Source: Burkholderiales bacterium (GTDB taxonomy: Bacteria; Pseudomonadota; Gammaproteobacteria; Burkholderiales; Burkholderiaceae_C). From it: DNA of 64,000 nucleotides. The notes beneath the pieces are model-generated. The model did not search any database, had not been told where the DNA came from, and saw only the letters and a list, made by a program, of their open reading frames with translations. The stretch spans positions 25,307 to 89,306 of the forward strand of contig JACPYV010000015.1 in assembly GCA_016195825.1 (NCBI GenBank), read 5' to 3'. Shown here piece by piece: positions 17,483-28,611 of the stretch. The translations under genes and the position numbers were made by a program. Position 1 is the first letter of the stretch, and every line of letters begins with the position of its first letter.

Positions 17483-18292
17483 TCAGCGCCCGGCCCACCA
17501 GGCCAGGGTTTCGTAGACGAGGTAGCGCACCCGCTCAAAACCTGCGGTCGAAGGGCACCAGTCGCTGAAGCTGCTCAGCCCGTCGTCCAGCAGACCCACC
17601 GGCGCCGGCAGCACGCGCACGCCCAGCGGTGCGGCTTCGGCCTCAAAGGCACGCAGCGCGCGACGCATGTGCGCGTCATGGGTGACCAGCACGATCTGCT
17701 TCACGCCATCCTTCGCCAGCAGCGGCAGCGTGTTGGCGGCGTTCTCGCGGGTATCGCGTGAATTGCCCTCAGCCCAGCGCAGGGGCAGTTGGTAGTGCTC
17801 GGCCGCAACGCGCGCGACGATGCTTGCCTCAGACTGGTGCAGCTCCGTCGCCGCCCAGCCTATGCCTCCCGAGAAGGCCAGCGGCCAGCCACTGCGACGG
17901 GCGACCCAAACTCCGTAGGCCAGCCGTTCGGCCGTGAGTGCCCCAGGCGCGCCAGCGCCGAACTCGGGCACATGGCCGCGCACCCCGCCGCCCAGCACCA
18001 GCACGGCGCCGTCGGCCTGGTCGCGCAAGGCGTCGACCTGGGCGGGCAGCAACAGCGCCGGCTGGCCGATCGCGCGACTCAGCAGCTCGCCCGCGGCCTC
18101 CGTAGCCGACAACCAGACCCCCAGCAGCGCCGCGCCCAGCATCCAGCCACCGCCAAGCCTGCCGCGCCGCAGCCGCCAACCACCCCAGACGGCCAGCGCC
18201 AGAAGGGGCGCCGGCGGCATCACGGCCGCCAGCAGCAAGGTCTTGAAGCCGGAATAGTCGAGGTGCAAGCTCACGGCGGCATCATCGCCCAC
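17483..18292 (-). CDS. YdcF/ElyC/SanA family (DUF218) membrane protein
   Basis: 269 residues from ATG 18292 (a GTG at 18274 is possible). Two hydrophobic segments near residues 17-39 and 48-70 are followed by a DUF218 domain: 'ADGAVLVLGGGVRGHVPEF', 'ERLAYGVWVARRSGWPLAFSGG', 'EGNSRDTRENAANTLPLL' and 'KQIVLVTHDAHMRRALRAFE'. Relatives (ElyC, SanA) affect envelope polysaccharide metabolism. It faces the DUF748 gene divergently with only about 20 bp between starts. Confidence 0.85.
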   Translation of the reverse strand: MGDDAAVSLHLDYSGFKTLLLAAVMPPAPLLALAVWGGWRLRRGRLGGGWMLGAALLGVWLSATEAAGELLSRAIGQPALLLPAQVDALRDQADGAVLVLGGGVRGHVPEFGAGAPGALTAERLAYGVWVARRSGWPLAFSGGIGWAATELHQSEASIVARVAAEHYQLPLRWAEGNSRDTRENAANTLPLLAKDGVKQIVLVTHDAHMRRALRAFEAEAAPLGVRVLPAPVGLLDDGLSSFSDWCPSTAGFERVRYLVYETLAWWAGR

Positions 18293-18313
18293 ATCAATAA
18301 TGCGTTCGCTGTG

Positions 18314-21300
18314 ATGACCTCTCCCCGCTCCCCCGTTCGCATTGCCCTCTGGACCGTCACAGCGCTGGCGGCCCTGGGCACTCTCCTGCTGTTAATCGTG
18401 ACGCTGGCGCTGCCTGGCTGGGTCACCGGCCGCGGCGCTGCGCTGGCCAGCGACGCGCTAGGCCGCCCCGTCCAGATCGCGCAGGCCCGCTTCCAGCCTT
18501 GGCGGCTGGCCGTCGTGTTGGAGGGCTTGCGTATCGCCGGCCCTGCGGCCGACCAGCCGGCCCTGTTCACTCTGGCCAGGCTGGACGCCGCGCTGTCGCT
18601 GCGCTCGCTGCTGCGCGGCCACCTCGTTGTCGAGTCGCTGGCGCTTACCCAGCCCGAACTGCGCCTGGCCCGAACGGCCGATGGCCGCTACGACATCGAC
18701 GACCTGATCCAGCGCTTTGCCGCCAAACCCGGCGCCCCGGAAGCGCCAGAACCCGAGTTCGCTGTCTACAACATCGAGCTGGCCGATGGCCGCATCCTGT
18801 TCGACGACCGCCCCGTGCAGCGCAAGCATGAGCTGGCTGCGCTGCACCTGGCCCTGCCTTTCCTGTCAACGCTGGAGACCGACGTCAAGGTCAAGGTGCA
18901 GCCGCAGCTCAGCGGCAGGCTCGACGGCGTCGCCTTCGACAGCCGCGCCGAAGCGCTGCCATTTGCCGACGAGCCCAGCGCCCGTCTGTCGCTCAAGCTG
19001 GCCGGCTTGGACCTGGCCCCGCTGGCTGCCTACCTGCCGGCCAGCGCCCCCGTACGCCTGGGCACTGGCAAGCTGGACGTCGACCTGGCGCTGGACTTCG
19101 CCGAGCGCCCCAAGCAGCCGCCCGGGGTCAAGCTCAGCGGTGGCGTGCAGCTGCGCGACCTGGCCTTGACCCTGCCGGACGGCCAGCCGCTGCTCGGCTG
19201 GCAGCGGCTCAGCCTGCCGCTGGCCGATGTGCAGCCGCTGCGCCGCCAGCTGGGCTTCGGCCAGATCCTGCTCGAAGCGCCCACGGGCTGGCTGCGGCCG
19301 CTGCCTGCGGGCCCGGCAAGTCCGGCCGAGCCCGCTACGTCGGCCGCGCAACCCTGGCAGTTCAGCGTTGCTGGCGTGGAGGTCAAGGACGGCCGCTTCA
19401 CCGCGCGCGACCTGGTGCTGGACGCCATCCAGCTCAAGCTCGCCGCCACCGCCTGGCCGCTGAAGGCACCCACCCAGCTTGACGCTAGCCTGCGCCTGGA
19501 CCAGGCTAGGCTGAGCACCTATGCCAGGTTGTCGCCCGAGGCACTGGAGGCCGATGTCGAACTGAACGGTCTCGCGCTGGAGCGCCTGTCGGCCTGGCTG
19601 CCGCTGCCAGCGGGTACCCGGCTTACGGCCGGCGTGTCCACCAAGGCGGCGCTGAGCGTGAAGGTCCCTCTGGCTGACGGCGCGGCCGACCGCGCCAGGC
19701 TGACCCTCAGCCAGCTGCACGTGGCCGACGCACGCCTCGCCTTGCAAGGCAAGCCGCTGTTCACGCTGACCGCCGCGCAGCTGGACCAGGGCGAGATCGA
19801 CCCCGCCGCCCACGCCATCCGCCTGGGCAAGCTGACGCTGGACGCGCCGCGCGCCCAGATTGCCCGGGAGCGCGATGGCCGGCTCAATATCGCGGCGCTG
19901 CTGCCGCCCAACAGCACGGCTTCGGCGCCCGCCGGCCCGGCCTGGAAGCTGCAGCTGGCCGGCCTGGCGGTCGAACGCGGCGCACTGCGCTGGCGCGACG
20001 CCGCGGTTCCCGATGGCGTGGCACCTGTGGCCGTTGCCGTCGAGCCGCTGCAACTGCAACTGGGCGCGCTCGCCTGGCCCCCGGCCGCGCCCATCCAGTC
20101 CCGGATGACGACGCAACTGGCCGCGCTGGGGGCCAACGACCAGCCCGTCAGTGCAAGCGGCGGCAGCCTGCAGTGGACCGGGCGCATTGGTCTGGCGCCG
20201 TTGTCGGCCGCCGGCAGCCTGCAGGCCAAGGCCTTGCCGCTGCAGCTCTTCAATGCTTACCTCGACCCGGCCTGGGGTCTGCACCTTCAGCGCGCCGAGC
20301 TCGGGCTGAAGGCTGACGTCACGGCCGCGCAGCAGGCGAGCGGCACCTGGGCCGCCAGCGCCGGTGGCGACGTGCGCGTGGGCCCACTGGCACTGATGCA
20401 GGCCCGCGTGGTTGACGGCCAGCGTGTCGTCGGCGAAGACTTGCTGAACTGGCAGGTGCTGCAACTCGACGGCCTCAAGCTCTCGCTGGCGCCGGGCGCG
20501 CCTGCCCGGTTGTCCGTGCAGGACGCGTTGCTGGACGACGCCTACGCCCGCCTCATCATCAACGAGCAGGGACGCTTCAATCTGCGTGACATCGGCCCGG
20601 CAGAGGCCGCGTCTGCAGCCGCGGCGTCAGCGGCGTCAGCGGCGTCAGCGTCAGCGTCAGCGGCGTCGGCGCCCGAGTTCGCGGCCGAGCGCATCCGCGT
20701 CAACCGCAGCACCGTCGACTTCAGCGACCGCTTCGTGCGCCCCAACTACAGCGCCCGCCTGACCGAACTGCAGGGCTCACTGGGCGCCTTCTCGTCGACG
20801 AACACGCAAATGGCACCGCTGACCGTGCGCGGCAAGGTCGCCGGCACCGGCCTGCTGGAGATCGACGGCCAGCTCAAGCCCGGCGCGCCGCTGGCCATGA
20901 ACGTGCAGGCGAACGCCACCGACATCGAGCTGGCGCCGCTGTCCACCTACGCCGGCAAGTACGCCGGCTATGCCATCGAGCGCGGCAAGCTGTCTGCAAA
21001 ATTGCGCTACGAGATCGAGCCCGGCGGCCAGCTCGTGGCCAGCAACCAGCTCATCCTGAACCAGCTGACCTTCGGCGAACGCGTCGACAGTCCTGACGCG
21101 ACCTCGCTACCGGTGCGCTTCGCGGTCGCGCTGCTGAAGGACCGCGATGGCGTCATCGACATCAACCTGCCGGTCAGCGGCTCGCTGAACGACCCGCAAT
21201 TCAGCATCGGCGGCCTGGTCTGGAAGCTCTTCCTCAACCTGATCGGCAAGGCGCTGACCTCGCCGTTCGCGCTGTTCAGCGGCAGCGATGCGCCGGAGGA

Positions 21301-21796
21301 GGCGCAGATTGCCTTCACGCCCGGCAGCGCCGAGCTGGTGGCGGTGGACAAGCTCGACCGCATCGCCAAGCTGCTGGTGGACAAGCCCGGCGTGCAGCTG
21401 ACGCTGACCGGCATGGCCGGCATCGCGGCCGAAGGCCAGGCCATCCGCGAGCAGCGCCTGGCCGCCGCGCTGAAGGGCGAGAACGCCGCCACGCCGGACG
21501 CCGCGCTGAAGCGCCTCTACCAGGCGACCAAGCTGCCCAACAAGCCTAAGAACCTGCTGGGCCTGGCCAAGGACCTGCCTCCCGAGCAGATGCGCGGACT
21601 GCTGATGGGCAGCTACGCCGTCGACGACGAAACGCTGCGCCAACTGGCCGTGGCCCGCGCCGTTGTGGTGCGAGATGCGCTGCTGGCCCGTGGCGCCCCC
21701 AATGCCCGCGTCTTCCTCGCCGCGCCCAAGCTCTGCGACGGGGCTTGCGACGAAGCCTGGCGCCCCCACGTCGAGCTCACCCTCGGCGCCCATTGA
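18314..21796 (+). CDS. DUF748 AsmA-like envelope protein
   Basis: 1160 residues from ATG 18314. An N-terminal membrane anchor 'IALWTVTALAALGTLLLLIVTLAL' is followed by a long AsmA/DUF748 region of repeated beta-strand motifs such as 'GRYDIDDLIQRF', 'FAVYNIELADGRILFDDRPV' and 'LNIAALLP'. Near residues 765-790 there is a low-complexity Ala/Ser run. Toward the C-terminus come 'DGVIDINLPVSGSLNDPQFSIGGLVWKLFLNLIGKA' (typical AsmA tail) and a weak OmpA-like stretch 'IAFTPGSAELVAVDKLDRIAKLL'. AsmA-like proteins are thought to bridge the inner and outer membranes and carry phospholipid. It is followed 10 bp later by msrA. Confidence 0.85.
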   Translation: MTSPRSPVRIALWTVTALAALGTLLLLIVTLALPGWVTGRGAALASDALGRPVQIAQARFQPWRLAVVLEGLRIAGPAADQPALFTLARLDAALSLRSLLRGHLVVESLALTQPELRLARTADGRYDIDDLIQRFAAKPGAPEAPEPEFAVYNIELADGRILFDDRPVQRKHELAALHLALPFLSTLETDVKVKVQPQLSGRLDGVAFDSRAEALPFADEPSARLSLKLAGLDLAPLAAYLPASAPVRLGTGKLDVDLALDFAERPKQPPGVKLSGGVQLRDLALTLPDGQPLLGWQRLSLPLADVQPLRRQLGFGQILLEAPTGWLRPLPAGPASPAEPATSAAQPWQFSVAGVEVKDGRFTARDLVLDAIQLKLAATAWPLKAPTQLDASLRLDQARLSTYARLSPEALEADVELNGLALERLSAWLPLPAGTRLTAGVSTKAALSVKVPLADGAADRARLTLSQLHVADARLALQGKPLFTLTAAQLDQGEIDPAAHAIRLGKLTLDAPRAQIARERDGRLNIAALLPPNSTASAPAGPAWKLQLAGLAVERGALRWRDAAVPDGVAPVAVAVEPLQLQLGALAWPPAAPIQSRMTTQLAALGANDQPVSASGGSLQWTGRIGLAPLSAAGSLQAKALPLQLFNAYLDPAWGLHLQRAELGLKADVTAAQQASGTWAASAGGDVRVGPLALMQARVVDGQRVVGEDLLNWQVLQLDGLKLSLAPGAPARLSVQDALLDDAYARLIINEQGRFNLRDIGPAEAASAAAASAASAASASASAASAPEFAAERIRVNRSTVDFSDRFVRPNYSARLTELQGSLGAFSSTNTQMAPLTVRGKVAGTGLLEIDGQLKPGAPLAMNVQANATDIELAPLSTYAGKYAGYAIERGKLSAKLRYEIEPGGQLVASNQLILNQLTFGERVDSPDATSLPVRFAVALLKDRDGVIDINLPVSGSLNDPQFSIGGLVWKLFLNLIGKALTSPFALFSGSDAPEEAQIAFTPGSAELVAVDKLDRIAKLLVDKPGVQLTLTGMAGIAAEGQAIREQRLAAALKGENAATPDAALKRLYQATKLPNKPKNLLGLAKDLPPEQMRGLLMGSYAVDDETLRQLAVARAVVVRDALLARGAPNARVFLAAPKLCDGACDEAWRPHVELTLGAH
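20621..20670 (+). repeat. Short tandem repeats (gcgtca/gcggcgtca) coding an Ala/Ser run
   Basis: Units of ggcgtcagc and cgtcag recur in tandem and encode alternating Ala and Ser inside the DUF748 gene. Unit changes of 6 or 9 bp keep the frame. The tract could vary in length between strains. Confidence 0.75.
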
Positions 21797-21806
21797 AAGT
21801 CATCCC

Positions 21807-22343
21807 ATGCCTGTTACGAACCTTGAACGCATCACCCTGGCCGGCGGCTGCTTCTGGTGCCTGGAAGCCGTCTACGAGCGGGTACGCGGTGTACATCACG
21901 TTGAGAACGGCTACAGCAACGGCCAGGGCCCCCAACCCAGCTACGAGGCCGTCTGCGGCGGCAACACCGGCTATGCCGAGGTCGTGCGCATCGATTTCGA
22001 CCCGGCCGAGGTGTCGCTGCGCGAGCTACTGGAAGTGTTCTTCACCATCCACGACCCGACAACGCTGAACCGCCAGGGCGCCGACGTCGGCACGCAATAC
22101 CGGTCGGGCATCTACTGGCACACCGAGGCGCAGCGTGCGCTGGCGGCCGAGGTGCTGAAGGATGCCAACGACCACCACGCCGGCCGGGTCGTCACTGAGC
22201 TGCTGCCCGAGGCCAGCTACCACCCGGCCGAGGCCTACCACCAGCATTACTACGCCCGCAACCCGGAGCAGGGCTATTGCGCGTTCGTCGTCGCGGGCAA
22301 AGTGGACAAGTTCCTGGCCAGCTTCAAGCGTCTGGTCAAGTGA
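21807..22343 (+). CDS. msrA: Peptide-methionine (S)-S-oxide reductase
   Basis: 178 residues. Catalytic motif 'GGCFWCLEAVYE' near the N-terminus, and 'GYAEVVRIDFDPAEVSLRELLEVFFTIHDPTTLNRQGADVGTQYRS' in parts, with the GTQYRS signature. MsrA repairs the S form of methionine sulfoxide with thioredoxin. The stop overlaps the start of the next ABC ATPase gene (TGATG), an unusual coupling of msrA to a transport operon. Confidence 0.97.
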   Translation: MPVTNLERITLAGGCFWCLEAVYERVRGVHHVENGYSNGQGPQPSYEAVCGGNTGYAEVVRIDFDPAEVSLRELLEVFFTIHDPTTLNRQGADVGTQYRSGIYWHTEAQRALAAEVLKDANDHHAGRVVTELLPEASYHPAEAYHQHYYARNPEQGYCAFVVAGKVDKFLASFKRLVK

Positions 22344-22984
22344 TGCTGGGCTGGAGCGGCCTGCGCCATCACTACGACGGCGGCGCCGGGATCGCGTATA
22401 CCGATTTCGCGCTGCCCGCGGGGCAGCATCTGCTATTGCGCGGTGCGTCGGGCTCCGGCAAGTCGACGCTGCTGGCTTTGCTGGCCGGGCTGCTGCGGGT
22501 GCAGCAGGGCGAACTCGTCGTGGCGGGCACGACGCTCACCGACATGCGCCCACGCGCTCTAGACGCGTGGCGCGGCGCGACGCTGGGTGTGGTGCCACAA
22601 CGCTTGCACTTGAGCGACGCGCTGAGCGTGTCCGAAAACCTCGCGATGCCGGCCCTGGCGGCCGGGCAGGGCGCTGACCCGGCCCGCGCCGCCGAGTTGC
22701 TGGCCGCGCTGGACATCGCCGAGCTGGCTGGACGGCGGCCGCACCAACTCAGCGTCGGCCAGGCCCAGCGCGTGGCGCTGGCCCGCGCGCTAATGCGCCG
22801 GCCGCGCCTGCTGCTGGCCGACGAACCCAGCGCCAATCTGGACGACGAGCACACGCTGCACATGCTGGCCCTGCTGCTGGATGCGGCGGAACGCGAGGGC
22901 TGCACGCTGGTCATCGCCAGCCACGATGCTCGCGTCGTCGAGGCTCTGAGTGCGCGAGATGACGTCGCCGAGGTGGTGCTGTGA
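22343..22984 (+). CDS. ABC transporter ATP-binding protein (MacB/LolD-like)
   Basis: 213 residues. Walker A 'GASGSGKSTLL', Q-loop 'GVVPQRLHLSDALSV', signature 'LSVGQAQRVALARAL' and Walker B 'LLLADEPSANLD' are all present. The start was placed at 22343, where ATG overlaps the msrA stop. With the following permease it forms a MacB/LolCDE-type mechanotransmission system, which works on envelope substrates rather than by alternating-access transport. The substrate is not visible from sequence. Confidence 0.92.
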   Translation: MLGWSGLRHHYDGGAGIAYTDFALPAGQHLLLRGASGSGKSTLLALLAGLLRVQQGELVVAGTTLTDMRPRALDAWRGATLGVVPQRLHLSDALSVSENLAMPALAAGQGADPARAAELLAALDIAELAGRRPHQLSVGQAQRVALARALMRRPRLLLADEPSANLDDEHTLHMLALLLDAAEREGCTLVIASHDARVVEALSARDDVAEVVL

Positions 22985-24165
22985 TCCGGCTTGCGTGGCG
23001 ATATCTCTGGTCCAGCCCGCTGACCACGGCGCTGAACCTGCTGCTTCTGACGCTGGGCCTGGCGGCCGTCACCTTCGTGCTGCGCGCAAGCGCCCAAGTC
23101 GAGGCCGGGCTGAAACGTGACCTGGCCAGCATCGACCTCGTCGTCGGTGCCAAGGGCAGCCCGATGCAGATCATGCTGGCCGGAGTGTTCCACCTGGATG
23201 CGCCGACGGGCAACATCCCGCTGGCGACGCTGGAGCTGCTCAAGAAGCAGCCGCTGGTCGCGCAGGCCGTGCCGCTGTCGCTAGGCGACTCCTTCCACGG
23301 CTACCGGATTGCCGGCACGACGCCGGACTACCTTGATCTCTACGGCGCCAGGCTGGGGCAGGGCGCCTTGTGGACACAGCCCATGCAGGCGGTGCTGGGC
23401 GCCGAAGTCGCACGCACCAGCGGCCTGAAGCCCGGCGACCGCTTTGCCGGCAGCCATGGCCTGGCCGAGGGCGGCGGCGCGCATGGCGATCATCAGTTCG
23501 AGGTGGTAGGCGTGCTGGCCGAGTCCGGCAGCGTGCTGGATCGCCTCGTGCTGACGGACCTGGCCTCGGTCTGGGAGGTGCATGAAGATCACCATGCCGC
23601 CCACGACGAGGACGCACCCAGGGAGATCACGTTAGCGCTGGTGCGTTACCGCAGTCCGCTGGCGGCGGTGATGCTGCCGCGCTGGGTCAACGCCCGGGAC
23701 GGCCTGCAGTCCGCCGCGCCGGCGCTGGAGACAGCCCGGTTGATGCGGCTGGTCGGTGCGGGCACCGAGGTACTGCGCGGCTTCGGCATCGTGCTGCTGG
23801 CGGCTGCCGGTCTGTCGGTCTGGGTCGCGCTGCTGCATGCGGTGCGGGCGCGCCAGGGAGACTTAGCCATGCTGCGCATGCTGGGTGCACCAGCCCGCCG
23901 CGTTGCCGCACTGATTGCGCTGGAGGCCTTGCTGCTGGCGGGCCTGGCCACCCTGCTGGGGCTGGTGGCGGGGCATGGCCTCGTCACCGTGCTGGAGCGC
24001 CTGCTGGCCGAGCGCCAGTCGCTGCGCCTGGGCGCCTTGGGCCTGAGCGACGCAGAATGGCTGGTGCCGCTGCTGGCCGGTGCCCTCGCGCTGCTGGCCG
24101 CGGCCTGGCCAGCGTGGCGGGCCTACCGGCTGGATGTCACAACACTGCTGCAAGCTCCACGCTGA
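22981..24165 (+). CDS. FtsX/MacB-like ABC transporter permease
   Basis: 394 residues from GTG 22981, which overlaps the ATPase stop (GTGA). Four helices in the MacB pattern: one at about residues 14-36, a large periplasmic domain (about 40-260), and three C-terminal helices: 'GFGIVLLAAAGLSVWVALLHAV', 'LIALEALLLAGLATLLGLVAGHG' and 'LVPLLAGALALLAAAWPAW'. A His-rich acidic loop 'HEDHHAAHDED' (about residue 201) in the periplasmic domain could bind metal. This fits, by inference, the zinc-limitation link reported for a similar Pseudomonas gene set. Confidence 0.9.
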   Translation: MIRLAWRYLWSSPLTTALNLLLLTLGLAAVTFVLRASAQVEAGLKRDLASIDLVVGAKGSPMQIMLAGVFHLDAPTGNIPLATLELLKKQPLVAQAVPLSLGDSFHGYRIAGTTPDYLDLYGARLGQGALWTQPMQAVLGAEVARTSGLKPGDRFAGSHGLAEGGGAHGDHQFEVVGVLAESGSVLDRLVLTDLASVWEVHEDHHAAHDEDAPREITLALVRYRSPLAAVMLPRWVNARDGLQSAAPALETARLMRLVGAGTEVLRGFGIVLLAAAGLSVWVALLHAVRARQGDLAMLRMLGAPARRVAALIALEALLLAGLATLLGLVAGHGLVTVLERLLAERQSLRLGALGLSDAEWLVPLLAGALALLAAAWPAWRAYRLDVTTLLQAPR

Positions 24166-24185
24166 GCGCCCACAATCCGAGCATC

Positions 24186-24680
24186 ATGAAGTTCATACCC
24201 GTTCTCGCCCTCTGCCTGGCCACCGCTGCAGCGATGGCTCAAACCCCACCCGCGTCACTGGGCATGGGCCAGGGCCCGGGCTACCACGACCCGCGCAGCC
24301 CCTTCAAGCCGCTGGAGGAGCGCTCCGACATCGTGTCGTGGAAGCTGCTGTCCCAAGTCACCGCCAAGGCCGAGAAGAAGAAGATCGTGCCGACCTTCCC
24401 GGCCGCCGTGCAGGCCATGGACCGCAAGACAGTGAAGGTGCAGGGCTTCATGATGCCACTGGAGGCCGGCGACAAGCAGCAGCATTTCCTGCTGTCCTCC
24501 GTGCCGACAACCTGCTCGTTCTGCGTGCCGGCCGGCCCCGAAGGCCTGGTCGAGGTGCGCACCAGGAAACCGGTGCGCTACACGCTGGAGCCGGTCGTCG
24601 TTGAAGGCGTGCTGGCCGTGCTGAACGACGATCCCTACGGCCTGTACTACCGCGTCGAGGACGGCAACGCGGTCAATTAA
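24186..24680 (+). CDS. DUF3299 exported protein
   Basis: 164 residues with an N-terminal signal peptide ([18 protein letters not shown]). The DUF3299 domain is recognised by '[20 protein letters not shown]' and '[18 protein letters not shown]', with a Cys-x2-Cys pair that could bind metal or form a disulfide. It follows the MacB-like pair by 20 bp. From memory, P. aeruginosa PA4063-PA4066 pairs a similar DUF3299 protein with a MacB-like transporter induced by zinc starvation. No Zur box was identified here. Its stop shares the palindrome TTAA with the convergent pdxH stop. Confidence 0.8.
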   Translation: MKFIPVLALCLATAAAMAQTPPASLGMGQGPGYHDPRSPFKPLEERSDIVSWKLLSQVTAKAEKKKIVPTFPAAVQAMDRKTVKVQGFMMPLEAGDKQQHFLLSSVPTTCSFCVPAGPEGLVEVRTRKPVRYTLEPVVVEGVLAVLNDDPYGLYYRVEDGNAVN

Positions 24681-25312
24681 GGCGCCAGCCGCTCTTTCAG
24701 CCAGGCGCCGGCGTCGAGCCGGAAACTGAGCCGGTCATGCAGGCGCGAGCGGCGCCCCTGCCAGAACTCGAAGCGCTCCGGCACCAGCCGGTAGCCGCCC
24801 CAATGGGGTGGCCGCGCTGGGTTCAACCCGTGTTGAACGGCAGCTTTCGCGGCGTTGGCGACCAGCACGGCGCGCGAACTGATGACGCGGCTCTGCGGCG
24901 AGGCCCAGGCGCCCAGACGCGAATCCAGCGGCCGGCTCTTGAAGTAGTCGTCCGACTCCCGATCGGACGTCTTCTCGACGCGGCCCTCGATACGCACCAC
25001 CCGCTCCATCTCTACCCAATGGAATTGCAACGCGGCGTAAGGATTCAGCGCTAACTCCTCGCCTTTGCGGCTTTCGTAGTTGGTGAACCAGACCATGCCA
25101 TCCGCGTCAAAGCCCTTCAGCAGCACTACGCGGGTGGACGGTCGGCCGTTGGCGCCGACCGTGGCGACGGTCATGGCCGTGGGCTCGGAGACGTCATGGG
25201 CAATGGCCTCGTCCATCCAGCGCTGGAACAGCGCCAACGGCCCCTGCATGGCCTCGGCCTCGTCCAGCTCCCCCAGTTCGTAGCTCTTTCGGAAATCGCT
25301 CAGCTTGCTCAT
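24677..25312 (-). CDS. pdxH: Pyridoxamine 5'-phosphate oxidase
   Basis: 211 residues from ATG 25312 ([18 protein letters not shown]). Motifs: '[25 protein letters not shown]' and '[14 protein letters not shown]' (FMN/PLP contacts), '[23 protein letters not shown]', and the C-terminal '[15 protein letters not shown]'. It makes pyridoxal phosphate from PNP or PMP using FMN. It is convergent with the DUF3299 gene; the stops overlap by 4 bp. Confidence 0.97.
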   Translation of the reverse strand: MSKLSDFRKSYELGELDEAEAMQGPLALFQRWMDEAIAHDVSEPTAMTVATVGANGRPSTRVVLLKGFDADGMVWFTNYESRKGEELALNPYAALQFHWVEMERVVRIEGRVEKTSDRESDDYFKSRPLDSRLGAWASPQSRVISSRAVLVANAAKAAVQHGLNPARPPHWGGYRLVPERFEFWQGRRSRLHDRLSFRLDAGAWLKERLAP

Positions 25313-25418
25313 GGGGGTGAAGTATGCAGACCTTCCCTTAAGTGAACGCCCCAGTTTCAAGAGCAAGGTCACTCGGCATGCTTGTGGCACTGCAGCAAAT
25401 GGTGAACAGGCTCCGCTG

Positions 25419-26027
25419 ATGATCAAACGACGTCCCGCCGTCGTCGTGCTTGCCGCAGGACGCGGCTCCCGGTTTCGCGGCTCGGGCCACAAGCTGGAGC
25501 AGCACATGGGCAGCGCTCCCGGCGCAGACACCTTGCTTGCGCGCACGCTCCGCCATGCCATCGCGACGCAGCTGCCCGTTGTCGTCGTGACAACGCCGGC
25601 GCTGGCCCCCGCAGTGCACAAGCTGATCGCGGCGCGCGATGTCGTGACGCTGGCCGAGCACGACGCCCATGGACGGCCGCAGCCCATCGGCATGGGGCAT
25701 TCCATCGTGGCCGGCGTCAGTGCGACGGGGGACGCCGATGGCTGGCTCATCCTGCCGGCCGACATGCCGCTGGTGCAACCGTCCACCATCATGGCCGTGG
25801 CCGAAGGCCTGGAGCGCTACCCCGTCTGCTATGCCCAGTACCGCGGCATCCAGGGGCATCCCGTCGGCTTCGGAACCGAGCTCTATTCCGAGCTGATGGC
25901 CTTGCAGGGCGACGAGGGCGCGCGGCGCATCGTGGCGCGCTACGCGGCCCAGCCGATCACGGTCGACGACCCCGGCGTGCACGTCGACGTTGACACCGCC
26001 GAAGACCTCGCGCGCCTGCGCGGCTGA
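25419..26027 (+). CDS. MobA-like NTP transferase (nucleotidyltransferase family)
   Basis: 202 residues from ATG 25419. The N-terminal '[21 protein letters not shown]' is the nucleotide-binding signature of MobA/MocA-type transferases. '[24 protein letters not shown]' holds the metal Asp, and '[28 protein letters not shown]' is the MocA-like region, ending in '[12 protein letters not shown]'. Closest in pattern to molybdenum-cofactor cytidylyltransferase (MocA) proteins. No molybdoenzyme genes lie nearby, so the substrate is uncertain. Confidence 0.82.
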   Translation: MIKRRPAVVVLAAGRGSRFRGSGHKLEQHMGSAPGADTLLARTLRHAIATQLPVVVVTTPALAPAVHKLIAARDVVTLAEHDAHGRPQPIGMGHSIVAGVSATGDADGWLILPADMPLVQPSTIMAVAEGLERYPVCYAQYRGIQGHPVGFGTELYSELMALQGDEGARRIVARYAAQPITVDDPGVHVDVDTAEDLARLRG

Positions 26028-26028
26028 C

Positions 26029-26652
26029 TCACAGCGGGGCGCACAGCCCGTGCTGCGCAGCCAGGTGGGCCTGACGCTCCAGCTCCATGTCCCGGATGCC
26101 ATGCTCGCGCAAACCCTGAACGGTGCGCAGCAGATAGTCCAGCGTCGTGCCGTACTTACCGCGCGCGTGCTGGAAGATGTGCAGCAGTTCGGGCTCGTGC
26201 AAAGGCCCGGTCCAGTTGGGGCTCTGGCGTGACAGCGTGAAGGCCAGCGCCCGCAGCCGGCCGGCACGGGTGTCGCAGTTCAGCCAGCGCGGCTCGTAGA
26301 CACCGTTGGGCATCTCGCGTTCCCACAGTCGCGGCAGCACCGCTTCACCGGCGGCGCGCGGGATGCGGTAGACCAGCCCGTGGCAGCTGCCGCCTGAAAT
26401 CAGCGCCAGCACCAGCCCCGGCTCTTGCGGCGAGCCACGATTGACGCGTGAGCGCATGCGCAGCACGCGGTGAAAGCCCAGCACATGGGCCGGCAGCATC
26501 TCGGCATACTCGAACTCGGGGCGCCAGATCAGCGAACCGTAGGCGAACAGCAGCAGGTCCTCGCCGCTGGCCCGCCATTCGGCCGTCGTGCGTTGCAGCA
26601 GGTGAGCGCTTCGTGCGGGGCCGTGAGGAATGTTCAGTGCGCGTGACGACAT
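26029..26652 (-). CDS. chaC: ChaC-type gamma-glutamylcyclotransferase
   Basis: 207 residues. 'LLLFAYGSLIWRPEFEYAE' carries the YGSL motif of the gamma-glutamylcyclotransferase fold. 'RRVLRMRS'-like and 'CHGLVYRI' stretches and 'LWEREMPNGVYEPRW' with the conserved acidic residue follow. ChaC enzymes release 5-oxoproline from glutathione. The gene is convergent with the MobA-like gene (1 bp apart) and divergent from edd. Confidence 0.9.
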   Translation of the reverse strand: MSSRALNIPHGPARSAHLLQRTTAEWRASGEDLLLFAYGSLIWRPEFEYAEMLPAHVLGFHRVLRMRSRVNRGSPQEPGLVLALISGGSCHGLVYRIPRAAGEAVLPRLWEREMPNGVYEPRWLNCDTRAGRLRALAFTLSRQSPNWTGPLHEPELLHIFQHARGKYGTTLDYLLRTVQGLREHGIRDMELERQAHLAAQHGLCAPL

Positions 26653-26691
26653 CGCCTCCTATCTTGTCACGGCGGTACCCATGCCGTAACC

Positions 26692-26705
26692 CGCAAGCGC
26701 TTGCG
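26692..26705. promoter_or_regulatory. Perfect 14-bp palindrome upstream of edd (LacI-type operator candidate)
   Basis: CGCAAGCGCTTGCG is a perfect palindrome with the central CG expected of LacI/GalR-family operators. It lies 67 bp before the edd ATG and 40 bp before the divergent chaC ATG. Two ggttac repeats (near 26718 and 26741) follow it. HexR-type sites were not recognised. The cognate repressor is not in the window. Confidence 0.5.
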
Positions 26706-26771
26706 GACAAGTAATATGGTTACCTAAATTCCACAGGTCCGGTTACGAAACCACGGCCACAGGAGACTTGC

Positions 26772-28601
<1,830 letters not shown>

Positions 28602-28611
28602 GAATCTGAAG

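Noticed and set aside
18866..20464. Long minus-strand open frame inside the DUF748 gene
   Set aside because: Antisense shadow of a GC-rich gene; its composition is Gln/Arg/Gly-rich without domains, while the plus frame has clear AsmA features.
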